This document shows, piece by piece, positions 1-6,207 of a stretch of 21,518 bases of DNA. The stretch spans positions 1 through 21,518 of the forward strand of contig JBAZDQ010000023.1 of the NCBI GenBank assembly GCA_041654355.1, given 5' to 3'. A program made the position numbers and the translations under genes. How positions within the stretch are numbered: the stretch's first letter is position 1; each line of letters starts with the position of its first letter. The notes beneath the pieces are model-generated. The model did not search any database. It was not told the origin of the DNA and saw nothing but the letters and a program-made list of their open reading frames with translations. Source of the stretch: DMER64 sp041654355. Its GTDB lineage: Bacteria > Bacteroidota > Bacteroidia > Bacteroidales > UBA932.

Positions 1-755
1 TGCAACGAGCTCCACCCTTCTTCTTTCAAAGGCAGTACGGTTGGGCTTTTTAACACCGGAAGAATGCTGCTGACCGCATCAATTTTGTCGTTGGGAACAT
101 TCATCAGGATATACTTGCTCTTTTTAGCCCTGAGAACAGATTTAATGCGGAAGACCAGTTTCTCCAGAACACCTTCCTGTTCTTTGTTTAATTGTAAGGA
201 TTTCACCAGAACAGCTTCTGATCTCAGGATCACGTGTGTTTCTTTCAACCCGTTCTTGAAAAGGGTACTTCCCGAACTGACAATATCACAGATACCATCG
301 GCAAGTCCTATGTTGGGAGCAATCTCCACCGACCCGGAAATGGTATGGATCTCGGCCTGGATGTTGTACTGATCCAGAAATTTTTGCAGTGTTACGGGAT
401 ACGACGTAGCGATCTTTTTCCCGTTGAAATATTCCGGGCTCTCATCCTCCACATCTTTCGGGACTGCCAGGGAAACACGGCATTTGGAAAACCCCAGCTT
501 CTGGACTGTGGCCACGTTCTTATGTTTTTCCACCAAAAGATTTTCCCCTACAATAGCGATATCTGCCGTACCGTCTTCCAGGTACTGAGGGATGTCGGAA
601 TTTCTCAGGTACAAGATCTCCAGGGGAAAATTATCTACTGCCACCTTCAGCTGGTCCCGGCCATTATTTACATCAATCCCGCAGTCCTTCAACAGTTTTA
701 AGGAATCATCGTGCAGCCTTCCGCTTTTTTGAATTGCAATTCTCAGTTTACTCAT
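1..755 (-). CDS. hisG: ATP phosphoribosyltransferase, long form (partial, 3' end missing)
   Basis: First enzyme of histidine biosynthesis: it condenses ATP with PRPP in the cytoplasm. About 251 codons are visible from ATG at 755 (protein begins MSKLRIAIQKSGRL), and the frame runs off the left edge without a stop. Seen: the N-terminal QKSGRLHDDS strand/loop, the PRPP-binding stretch ICDIVSSGSTL, and after it a C-terminal region with PTVLPLKEEGWSS. That last motif belongs to the extra regulatory domain of long-form, histidine-inhibited HisG, so a separate HisZ is not expected. Long forms are about 285 residues, so roughly 30 are missing. It is the first gene after a His-rich leader peptide and an intrinsic terminator, so it should be controlled by attenuation. 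The remaining his genes presumably lie beyond the left edge. Confidence 0.95.
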   Translation of the reverse strand, partial: MSKLRIAIQKSGRLHDDSLKLLKDCGIDVNNGRDQLKVAVDNFPLEILYLRNSDIPQYLEDGTADIAIVGENLLVEKHKNVATVQKLGFSKCRVSLAVPKDVEDESPEYFNGKKIATSYPVTLQKFLDQYNIQAEIHTISGSVEIAPNIGLADGICDIVSSGSTLFKNGLKETHVILRSEAVLVKSLQLNKEQEGVLEKLVFRIKSVLRAKKSKYILMNVPNDKIDAVSSILPVLKSPTVLPLKEEGWSSL

Positions 756-796
756 TCTTGTTTTTGTTAGTCCTGAGTAAACCACCGGAAATAAAA

Positions 797-823
797 AAAC
801 CGCCTGATCTACTCAGGCGGTTT
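797..823 (-). terminator. his attenuator: intrinsic terminator hairpin
   Basis: An 11-bp perfect stem (arms 797-807 and 813-823) with a 5-base loop. On the minus strand it is followed directly by a T tract (799-791), then about 35 bases to the hisG ATG. It lies between the leader peptide and hisG, where an attenuator terminator is expected. Its promoter-proximal arm (812-823) can also pair with leader-peptide codons; see the antiterminator entry. Confidence 0.93.
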
Positions 824-868
824 GGTTATATTGTCTGTTTACAGCATACCAAAATCATTTCGCCTGAG
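812..868 (-). promoter_or_regulatory. his antiterminator (alternative pairing to the terminator)
   Basis: On the minus-strand RNA, CUCAGGCG (868-861, inside the last leader codons) is perfectly complementary to CGCCUGAG (819-812), the 5' arm of the terminator. A second, inner helix, UUUGGU (853-848) with ACCAAA (826-821), continues the same stem across a small internal loop. This fold excludes the terminator. A ribosome stalled on the His codons (893-876) would leave 868-861 free and favour read-through. A ribosome reaching the stop codon would cover it and favour termination. The complementarity is seen directly; the mechanism is inferred by analogy with classical his and trp attenuators. 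Confidence 0.82.
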
Positions 869-911
869 GGCAAAGATGATGATGGTGATGATGTAATGTG
901 TAAAAATTCAT
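855..911 (-). CDS. hisL: his operon leader peptide with six consecutive His codons
   Basis: ATG at 911 to TGA at 857-855 encodes MNFYTLHHHHHHLCPQAK (18 residues). Six adjacent His codons (893-876) directly precede the segment that can pair with the attenuator. The ATG lies about 19 bases downstream of a TATCTTTG -7 box, so the transcript would have only a short 5' leader. The product is a sensing device rather than a functional protein: a shortage of charged tRNA-His would stall the ribosome in the His run. Leader peptides of this type are well documented in enteric bacteria; this one is short and compact. Confidence 0.9.
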   Translation of the reverse strand: MNFYTLHHHHHHLCPQAK

Positions 912-929
912 GTTTTGGTCAATTGGCTG

Positions 930-937
930 CAAAGATA
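930..937 (-). promoter_or_regulatory. his operon promoter, -7 box
   Basis: On the minus strand the sequence is TATCTTTG, an exact match to the Bacteroidota -7 consensus TAnnTTTG. Transcription would start around 922-926, some 11-15 bases before the leader-peptide ATG. No convincing -33 TTTG is seen. The -33 area falls at the outer end of palindromic element 1. Confidence 0.65.
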
Positions 938-952
938 AGAAAAAAAATGGTG

Positions 953-1065
953 CGGCGGACACTTTGTTCTTTTGCCTGAAAATCAACGAAATACAAAATT
1001 CAGCCCCCCGGGGGTGGTTTTTTCTAACGTATTGAAAATTAGCGAAAAGAATCAAGTGTCCGCCG
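953..1065. repeat. Palindromic element 1 (113 bp, CCCCCGGGGG core)
   Basis: Arms 953-973 and 1045-1065 are inverted repeats matching at 19 of 21 positions. They are centred within half a base of a CCCCC/GGGGG core at 1005-1014. Weak lateral stems are possible (976-980 with 999-1003; 1024-1027 with 1039-1042). The left arm contains TTGTTCTTTTG (964-974), identical to the arm of element 2 at 14621-14631, and flanking bases align as well, so the two are related. The right arm overlaps the photolyase coding sequence, including its stop at 1039-1041. The element probably ends photolyase transcription and lies just upstream of the his promoter. Confidence 0.85.
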
Positions 1066-2421
1066 GACAAATCTTTCGCGGGCCATTTTGTGGTCCACCA
1101 TTGGAGAGGGATAGTCAGGGGTGTCCAGTTCCGGGATCCATTTGCGGACATAATGCCCACGAGGGTCGTATTTGCGGAGTTGCTCGGCGGGGTTGAATAT
1201 CCTGAAATAGGGAACGGCATCACAGCCTGTTCCCGCGGCCCATTGCCAGTTGCCGTTGTTGGAGGAGAGTTCGTAATCCAGTAATTTCGTGGCAAAATAA
1301 GCTTCTCCCCAACGCCAGTCAATGAGCAGGTCTTTGCATAGGAATCCGGCCACTATCATCCTGACCCTGTTGTGCATGTAGCCGGTGGCGTTCAGTTCCC
1401 GCATGCCGGCATCTATCAGGGGAAACCCGGTTGTGCCCTGTTTCCATTTTTCAAAATCCTGCGGATCGTTGATCCAGTCCAGGGTATCATATTTTTTCCG
1501 AAAATTAGCTCCTACTACATTTGGAAAATGGTACAGGATCTGCATGAAGAATTCGCGCCAGATTAATTCACTCAAGAAAGCTTCATTGTGAAATGCTTGA
1601 TTTACTATTCGGCGAATGCTCACAGTCCCGAACCTCAGGTGTACGGACAAATGGCTGGTCTGGTCCAGGGCCGGATAATCCCGGACTTCCCGGTAATTGT
1701 CCAGGTTGTCTATGTCGTAATCCGGTACTTTTACCAAAGAACGCTTGAACCCCAGTTCTGCCAGTGAAGGAAAAGAGAATGACAGTCCAGCAAAACGGTC
1801 CGGCAGCGGATCCGGTTGGATCCTAACAGGGCATTCTTGCAACTTGCTGATCCATTTGTTTTTATAGGGAGTAAAGACTGTATAGGGAGTGCCGTCTTTT
1901 TTTAGGACATCGTCTTTGGCAAAGATCACCTGATCCTTGAACAGGTGGAACGGAATCCCGCGGGATGCCAACAAATCTCTAATTTCCCGGTCGCGGGAAA
2001 TGGCATACGGTTCATAATCTTCATTGGCATAGACCGCCCCTATACTGAATCGCTCCAGAAGCATCTTCCATACTTCCAGTGGATTTCCTTTGGTGCAGTA
2101 CAGGCCCCCGGAGGGATTTTTTGCCGAGGCGGCCGCGGTGGCCGTGGCGGCCGGGATTGCCGAGGCTGCCGGATCAGCCGGATCAGCCGGAAGTGTTGTA
2201 GCCGCAGGAACGGAGCTCCGCTTGATGGAATCGGAGAGGCGGGCGAGCGTATTGTGGATGAAGGTGATCCGGGGATCATCTGCCTCCAACTCGGCAATTA
2301 TGTTTTCATCGAATATGAAAAGGGGCAGGACCGGAAAAGGCCCGCGCAAGGCTTCCCGCAAGCCACGGTTGTCCTCCAGGCGCAGGTCCCTTCTGAACCA
2401 GAATACCGAGATTGTTTGCAT
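1039..2421 (-). CDS. phrB: Deoxyribodipyrimidine photolyase (cryptochrome/photolyase family)
   Basis: A cytoplasmic flavoprotein that uses blue/near-UV light to split cyclobutane pyrimidine dimers. 460 residues from ATG at 2421 (MQTISVFWFRRDLRLEDN). An in-frame TTG two codons earlier is less likely, because the conserved FRRDLR motif normally lies very near the N-terminus. Seen: N-terminal alpha/beta antenna domain (about 1-130, ending YANEDYEPYAISRDREI), then the FAD-binding helical domain with ELIWREFFMQ, TTGFPLIDAGMRELNATGY, MHNRVRMIVAGF, LSSNNGNWQWAAGTG and FRIFNPAEQ. The C-terminal YPSPMVDHKMARERF is typical. Odd points: residues about 69-104 are an Ala/Pro/Thr-rich low-complexity insert, and the last codons (RRTLDSFR, stop) belong to palindromic element 1. 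It is the last gene of a four-gene minus-strand run, 34 bases after the PD40 lipoprotein, with its own possible -7 box. Class assignment (CPD rather than 6-4) is inferred from motifs. Confidence 0.93.
   Translation of the reverse strand: MQTISVFWFRRDLRLEDNRGLREALRGPFPVLPLFIFDENIIAELEADDPRITFIHNTLARLSDSIKRSSVPAATTLPADPADPAASAIPAATATAAASAKNPSGGLYCTKGNPLEVWKMLLERFSIGAVYANEDYEPYAISRDREIRDLLASRGIPFHLFKDQVIFAKDDVLKKDGTPYTVFTPYKNKWISKLQECPVRIQPDPLPDRFAGLSFSFPSLAELGFKRSLVKVPDYDIDNLDNYREVRDYPALDQTSHLSVHLRFGTVSIRRIVNQAFHNEAFLSELIWREFFMQILYHFPNVVGANFRKKYDTLDWINDPQDFEKWKQGTTGFPLIDAGMRELNATGYMHNRVRMIVAGFLCKDLLIDWRWGEAYFATKLLDYELSSNNGNWQWAAGTGCDAVPYFRIFNPAEQLRKYDPRGHYVRKWIPELDTPDYPSPMVDHKMARERFVRRTLDSFR
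2110..2217 (-). repeat. Low-complexity GC-rich insert inside the photolyase gene
   Basis: About 36 codons rich in Ala, Pro, Thr and Ser, including DPADPA from a tandem GGATCAGCC repeat near 2169-2190 on the plus strand. It is much richer in GC than the flanking coding sequence. It replaces a short loop of the antenna domain, between the helix RITFIHNTLARLSDSIKR and the strand before KGNPLEVW. The frame is kept. Confidence 0.75.
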
Positions 2422-2424
2422 ATC

Positions 2425-2432
2425 CAAATATA
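2425..2432 (-). promoter_or_regulatory. Possible -7 box immediately before the photolyase ATG
   Basis: On the minus strand the sequence is TATATTTG, followed by three bases (GAT) and the ATG at 2421. It matches TAnnTTTG. If used, the transcript would start at or within a few bases of the start codon. No -33 element is evident, and the gene could equally be read from the upstream operon. Confidence 0.35.
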
Positions 2433-2455
2433 CGCATCAATCCTAGATATATATC

Positions 2456-3523
2456 TTAGTACCCCCAATAATGGTCCCCTATGGGAACGTCAATAATATC
2501 ACTGATATCCACGCAATAAAGATCGAACATACCTTTGCCGCCGGGTCTGTCGGAAGAAAAGATCAGGAGGCTGAAGTCCAGGAATGAAAAGGCAACTGGT
2601 CTGTATTCATCGTTGGCAGAATTGATTTTGCTTCCAAAATTGACGGGTTCACTCCAGGCGTTGTTTTCATACTTTGAATAATAAAGGTCGAATCCGCCGT
2701 AACCGCCTTCCCTGTCAGAGGCAAATACAATGCAATTGCCGTAGAGCGAGGGGCATTTGTCATTGCCTTCCCCGGAAAGGACGTCCTCTTTGGTTATGAC
2801 TGGTTCATAGGTCCCGGAAAGGAAATCATGAAACAACGGGCCCTGGCCCAGGTCAATACTATAAATATCAAAGGCATCGTTCTCCCGGTTGCTGCAAAAC
2901 AGGAATTTTCCAATATCCTCCCCTATAACAGGGTACAGGTCGTCAGCATCCGAATTTGCCGGATCTGCCTTAAAAGGACCGTAGAGACGTTGTTGGCCGT
3001 TGTACGTTCCCCAGTCAAGACGCGGTGTATAGACAAATTGGATATCAAAATCACCGGACGGGTTTTCTTCAGATTCATTGCTGGCGTAAAAGAAATAATT
3101 TAATCCTCCCTCTTCAGAATAGGTGTAGGGTCCCAGTTGGTCAAAGCCGGTATTGATTAATGGCAACAACTTTCTATCCATCATGGATTCGGCTGCGTTT
3201 TGAGGAATGGTGATGTTCAACACATCATCTCTTTCGTGATAAGATATGTCTAAACAACGGGCAATGATATCAAATTCATCTCCGTAACTGTTCCTGTCGG
3301 TAGAGAAATAAATATCCATCCGGGCTGCCCGGAAAGGCAAATCGGAATTGTAATCGTTGTAATTGGAATTGAGACCTTCAAGATTGGCCGGGGTGTCTGT
3401 TATGATAATATCGTAATCAAACTGGTAATCCGGATCTACCCAGGGACAGCCCTGCAAACTGAACAGTGCAAAAAGAACAATAAGAATCCGGCTTGATTTG
3501 TTAAGGAAATTGGACTTCAACAT
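2456..3523 (-). CDS. PD40/TolB-like beta-propeller lipoprotein
   Basis: 355 residues from ATG at 3523. This start gives a clean lipoprotein signal (MLKSNFLNKSSRILIVLFAL, then FSLQGC, lipidated Cys 26); the frame is open to 3589, but that extension would bury the signal. Seen: four WD40-like PD40 blades of the form (I/F)FxSDRxGGxGxFDLY: MDIYFSTDRNSYGDEFDII, FLFCSNRENDAFDIY, IVFASDREGGYGGFDLYY and LLIFSSDRPGGKGMFDLYC. Such propellers occur in TolB and in Bacteroidota OmpA-linked envelope proteins, where they bind partner proteins or glycan. There is no OmpA domain here. It lies between the HD hydrolase (66-base gap) and photolyase (34-base gap), probably in the same transcript. Substrate or partner unknown; it should be anchored in the outer or inner membrane facing the periplasm. 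Confidence 0.8.
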   Translation of the reverse strand: MLKSNFLNKSSRILIVLFALFSLQGCPWVDPDYQFDYDIIITDTPANLEGLNSNYNDYNSDLPFRAARMDIYFSTDRNSYGDEFDIIARCLDISYHERDDVLNITIPQNAAESMMDRKLLPLINTGFDQLGPYTYSEEGGLNYFFYASNESEENPSGDFDIQFVYTPRLDWGTYNGQQRLYGPFKADPANSDADDLYPVIGEDIGKFLFCSNRENDAFDIYSIDLGQGPLFHDFLSGTYEPVITKEDVLSGEGNDKCPSLYGNCIVFASDREGGYGGFDLYYSKYENNAWSEPVNFGSKINSANDEYRPVAFSFLDFSLLIFSSDRPGGKGMFDLYCVDISDIIDVPIGDHYWGY

Positions 3524-3589
3524 AACTAAATGAATTTGCTTTTCAGGTAAATGAATTCTTTGGCAATTTACTGCATCAAGATTCCACAT

Positions 3590-4216
3590 TTATTGGGTAC
3601 CATCCCATTCTGCGTAAAAATGCTCAAGAAACTGCTCCATGAACCGGTGCCTTTCCATGGCCATTTCCTTACCGGTCCGGGTGTTCATCCTGTCTTTCAG
3701 TAAAAGGAGCTTTTCGTAAAAGTGGTTGATGGTGGGGGCAGTGTTCAATTCGGGAGCTATGGCCGGATCGTATATGGCCCTTCCCTTGTGTCCGCCGTAA
3801 TTGAAAGCCCGCGCAATACCTATGGCCCCAAGGGCGTCCAGCCGGTCGGCATCCTGAACCACGTCCAGTTCCGGGGATCTGAATTCCTGGTGGTGGACAG
3901 CACTCTTGAACGAAACGTGTGCCACTATCTTTTCCACATGAGTGATAACTTCTTGTTCGACTTTGAGTGATCCCAGGAACTCTTTGGCCTTGCGGGGTCC
4001 TATGGTTTCATCTCCATCATGGAATTTGGAATCGGCTATGTCATGCAGCAGGGCTCCCAGTTCTACCACAAAAAGGTCTACATTTTCCCGGCGTGCAATT
4101 TGCCTGGCAATTTTCCATACCCGGTACACATGCCACCAGTCGTGGCCTCCTTCGGCATGGACCAGCGTTTCTTTTACAAAATCAACGGTTTTTTGAATGA
4201 CAGTATCACGATCCAT
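3590..4216 (-). CDS. HD-domain metal-dependent phosphohydrolase (YedJ-like)
   Basis: 208 residues from ATG at 4216; an alternative ATG four codons upstream (4228) also reads in frame. The chosen start forms TAATG with the stop of the kinase gene, which suggests translational coupling. Seen: the HD fold with metal ligands in order: GGHDWWH near the N-terminus, LLHDIADSK (the HD pair), IVAHVSF, and VVQDADRLDALG. HAEGGHDWWHVYRVW is characteristic of the YedJ/YpgQ-like group of small soluble HD hydrolases, reported as nucleotide or phosphate-ester hydrolases. Substrate not known. Coupling to a hybrid histidine kinase hints at a role in signalling or nucleotide clean-up, which is inference only. 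Confidence 0.88.
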   Translation of the reverse strand: MDRDTVIQKTVDFVKETLVHAEGGHDWWHVYRVWKIARQIARRENVDLFVVELGALLHDIADSKFHDGDETIGPRKAKEFLGSLKVEQEVITHVEKIVAHVSFKSAVHHQEFRSPELDVVQDADRLDALGAIGIARAFNYGGHKGRAIYDPAIAPELNTAPTINHFYEKLLLLKDRMNTRTGKEMAMERHRFMEQFLEHFYAEWDGTQ

Positions 4217-5751
4217 TACATCACCCATTTTTCCATGATCATGATCAGTTGTTTCTTATCGATGGGTTTAGATATGTAATCAACAAATCCCAGTTGCAGG
4301 TATTTTTCCCGGTCACTGGCCAAAGCGTTGGCTGTCTGTGCCACAATATGCATATTGGGATTAACTTCCAGTATCATTTGTGTCGCCTCCTCGCCATCCA
4401 TCAATGGCATTTTTATATCCATCAAGACCAGATTAATACCTTCATGTTCCAGGAAGAGCTCAACGGCTTCTTTTCCATTCACAGCCCAAAAGATTTGTAC
4501 GGGCAAATCTTTTAGAATAATTTCCAGGTACATCCTGTTAATTTTTTCATCCTCGGCTATCAGGATTTTTTTACCCCGCAAACGTTCACTGTCTGTTACT
4601 TGTTCATGTAATGGTTGGGTTTGTTCAGGTTTTGAAGGAACATAGGGTATACCAAAGCTAAATACGCTGCCTTTGTCTATTTGTGATTCCACGGAAATTT
4701 CACCGTCAAGCAAATCCAGAAGCCCCTTGGTAATAGCCAGCCCCAATCCCGTACCATCGTACTTTTTATGGGCCAGTTGTGTGCGTTTGAAACGTTCAAA
4801 AACCACCTTCAAATCTTCTTCTGTCATACCTATCCCGGTATCTGCCACATAGAAGTTCAACCGGTCATTTTCCATTTGGTATCCAAAATCAATACCGCCT
4901 TCTTCGGTAAATTTCAATGCGTTACCTATCAGGTTGATCAATATTTGCTTTAACCTGTCGGGATCCGTGACAATGAAAAATTCTTTGTCTTTTTCCGTGA
5001 GGTTCAGTTTGATTTTCAGGTTTTGCTTGCCGCGGGCATGTTTTAGCTGTTCAAACAAAGTCTCGGTTTCTTTCAATATCTTGTGCAGATCACAGGATTC
5101 TTTGTTGATTTTCAATTCACCGGCCTCGATCCTTGAAATGTCAATAATATCATTGACCAAATTCAGCAATTGCTTTGAGCTGCTTTCTATGATGTCAATA
5201 TAGAGTTTCCTGGTTCCGGCATCCAGGTTTTCCCTGCGCAGCAACGAAGCAAAACCCACCATACCGCTTACGGGTGTGCGGATCTCGTGACTTACGTTGG
5301 CCAGGAACTGGTTCTTGTATTGGTTGGCCAACTCGGCTTGCAGCTTTGCCTCTTTAAGTTGTGCGTCTATGCGTTTTCTTTCAGTGATTTCTGTAACAAT
5401 ACCGGCTACCAACAATTTTTCCCCTTCACGGTAAACGATTTTTCCCGCATCGTGAAACCATTGGTATTTGCCCCCGGCATTTTTTATCCGGTATTCGCAT
5501 TCATACATAGCTGCATTGCCCCGCAGGTGGTCACGCATGGCATTCATAGCAGCATCACAATCATCAGGATGCACAATGTTCATGAAGTCCTGAAAGTATT
5601 TGAAATCTTCACCTTTCAGCCCCAGCATTCGTGTTTTGTTGTGATTGAAAACTATTTTTCCAGAAGGCAGTTCCATTTCCCACCAGGCCATGTTCCCGGC
5701 TTCCAGAGCTATTGTAAGCCGATCCTCGGTATTTAGAAACAATGAATTCAT
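4216..5751 (-). CDS. PAS-domain hybrid histidine kinase with C-terminal receiver
   Basis: 511 residues, no transmembrane segment, so a cytoplasmic sensor. Order of domains: PAS/PAC (about 8-128; LGLKGEDFKYFQDFMNIVHPDD, YRIKNAGGKYQWFHDAGKIV); short coiled linker; HisKA with the phosphorylated His 155 in FLANVSHEIRTP; HATPase_c with N box NLIGNALKF, G1 DTGIGM and G2 GTGLGLA; receiver from about 394 with acidic D401/E402, phospho-acceptor D445 in LVLMDIKMPLMDG, T473 and K495 in SKP. All key catalytic residues are present. The PAS lacks the LOV cysteine motif (NCRFLQ), so blue-light flavin binding by a LOV mechanism is not supported despite the photolyase downstream. The receiver has no output domain, so a separate phosphotransfer protein or regulator is needed. 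It is the first gene of the run and overlaps the HD gene by one base. Confidence 0.93.
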   Translation of the reverse strand: MNSLFLNTEDRLTIALEAGNMAWWEMELPSGKIVFNHNKTRMLGLKGEDFKYFQDFMNIVHPDDCDAAMNAMRDHLRGNAAMYECEYRIKNAGGKYQWFHDAGKIVYREGEKLLVAGIVTEITERKRIDAQLKEAKLQAELANQYKNQFLANVSHEIRTPVSGMVGFASLLRRENLDAGTRKLYIDIIESSSKQLLNLVNDIIDISRIEAGELKINKESCDLHKILKETETLFEQLKHARGKQNLKIKLNLTEKDKEFFIVTDPDRLKQILINLIGNALKFTEEGGIDFGYQMENDRLNFYVADTGIGMTEEDLKVVFERFKRTQLAHKKYDGTGLGLAITKGLLDLLDGEISVESQIDKGSVFSFGIPYVPSKPEQTQPLHEQVTDSERLRGKKILIAEDEKINRMYLEIILKDLPVQIFWAVNGKEAVELFLEHEGINLVLMDIKMPLMDGEEATQMILEVNPNMHIVAQTANALASDREKYLQLGFVDYISKPIDKKQLIMIMEKWVM

Positions 5752-5829
5752 ACTGTGTATTTTTTCGAAATAAAGTTACATAAAAATCACAAGCCGGGAT
5801 ACTGTACCCTCCGGATCCTGTTTTTTTAT

Positions 5830-5837
5830 TATCTTTG
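5830..5837 (+). promoter_or_regulatory. -7 promoter box for the 73-residue gene
   Basis: TATCTTTG, an exact TAnnTTTG match, lies 148 bases before the ATG at 5986. It would give a 5' leader of about 140 bases. A -33 TTTG at normal distance is not obvious. The leader contains a 14-codon reading frame (5851-5895), a small inverted repeat ACAGT/ACTGT (5920-5924, 5930-5934), and otherwise no feature recognised with confidence. Confidence 0.55.
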
Positions 5838-5850
5838 TAAAATCTAACAT

Positions 5851-5895
5851 ATGGTGTCGGTTCTGCCCTGCTGTTCCTGCCTCACTTTTTGTTAA
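5851..5895 (+). CDS. Possible upstream ORF in the leader, Cys-rich (14 residues)
   Basis: ATG GTG ... TAA encodes MVSVLPCCSCLTFC, with four Cys among 14 residues. It begins about 10 bases after the predicted transcription start. It may be chance, since short frames are common. The Cys density and position make a regulatory leader peptide conceivable. No terminator hairpin with a U tract follows it, unlike the his leader. Confidence 0.2.
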   Translation: MVSVLPCCSCLTFC

Positions 5896-5985
5896 CCATA
5901 AGTAAATAACGTTAGCACTACAGTATCAAACTGTCGGATCACGCCACTGTAACCGGTGAGAATATAAAGACTTTAAATTATATAA

Positions 5986-6207
5986 ATGGCAAATTCAGCT
6001 TCATACAACAAAAGACAAGTAGAAAAAAACAAAAGAGCTAAGAGAAAAGAAAAACTGAAAAAGAAAGAAGAGCGGAAAAATGCTCCGAAAAGTACATTTG
6101 ACGATATGATCGCTTATGTAGATAAAAACGGGGTTATTATAAGTACGCCCCCCGACGATACCAATCCTGAAGAATCCGGACCAGATGAGTCCGAAGAAAA
6201 AGATTAA
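5986..6207 (+). CDS. Small charged protein resembling the N-terminal module of Bacteroidota cold-shock proteins
   Basis: 73 residues. The N-terminal half is dominated by Lys, Arg and Glu (NKRQVEKNKRAKRKEKLKKK) and is probably helical and RNA-contacting. Then come FDDMIAYVDKNGVIISTPPD and an acidic tail. From family memory, many Bacteroidota cold-shock-domain proteins start with this same arrangement (a KK/EE helix, a DDMxAYVDxxG motif, then STPPD) before their CSD. Here the CSD is missing: the frame stops at 6205-6207, and the next sequence is the end of the convergent DUF5916 gene. No RNP motifs are present. The long leader is consistent with post-transcriptional control. The stop codon shares TTAA with the stop of the convergent gene. 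Function unknown; an RNA chaperone accessory is a guess. Confidence 0.8.
   Translation: MANSASYNKRQVEKNKRAKRKEKLKKKEERKNAPKSTFDDMIAYVDKNGVIISTPPDDTNPEESGPDESEEKD

Noticed and set aside
855..1322. Long minus-strand frame that ends with the His-rich leader peptide
   Set aside because: The upstream part lies out of frame inside the photolyase gene and crosses the palindrome and the promoter. Only the last 18 codons, starting after the -7 box, make sense.
1945..2496. Plus-strand frame with a Gly/Arg-rich stretch opposite photolyase
   Set aside because: The RGG-like run is the complement of the Ala/Pro-rich insert in the photolyase gene. The opposite strand is conserved coding sequence.
4216..5751. 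Blue-light LOV photosensor kinase linked to photolyase
   Set aside because: The PAS domain lacks the LOV cysteine motif, so the attractive link to light is not supported by sequence.
5851..5985. Possible cobalamin riboswitch in the leader of the 73-residue gene (CGCCACTGTAACCGGT near 5942-5957, preceded by GGTGTCGGTT)
   Set aside because: The CGCCACTGTAA resemblance to the B12-box region is real, but the rest of the core (GGGAA, GGTGnnAAnTCC) is absent between the two segments, and the gene has no link to cobalamin.
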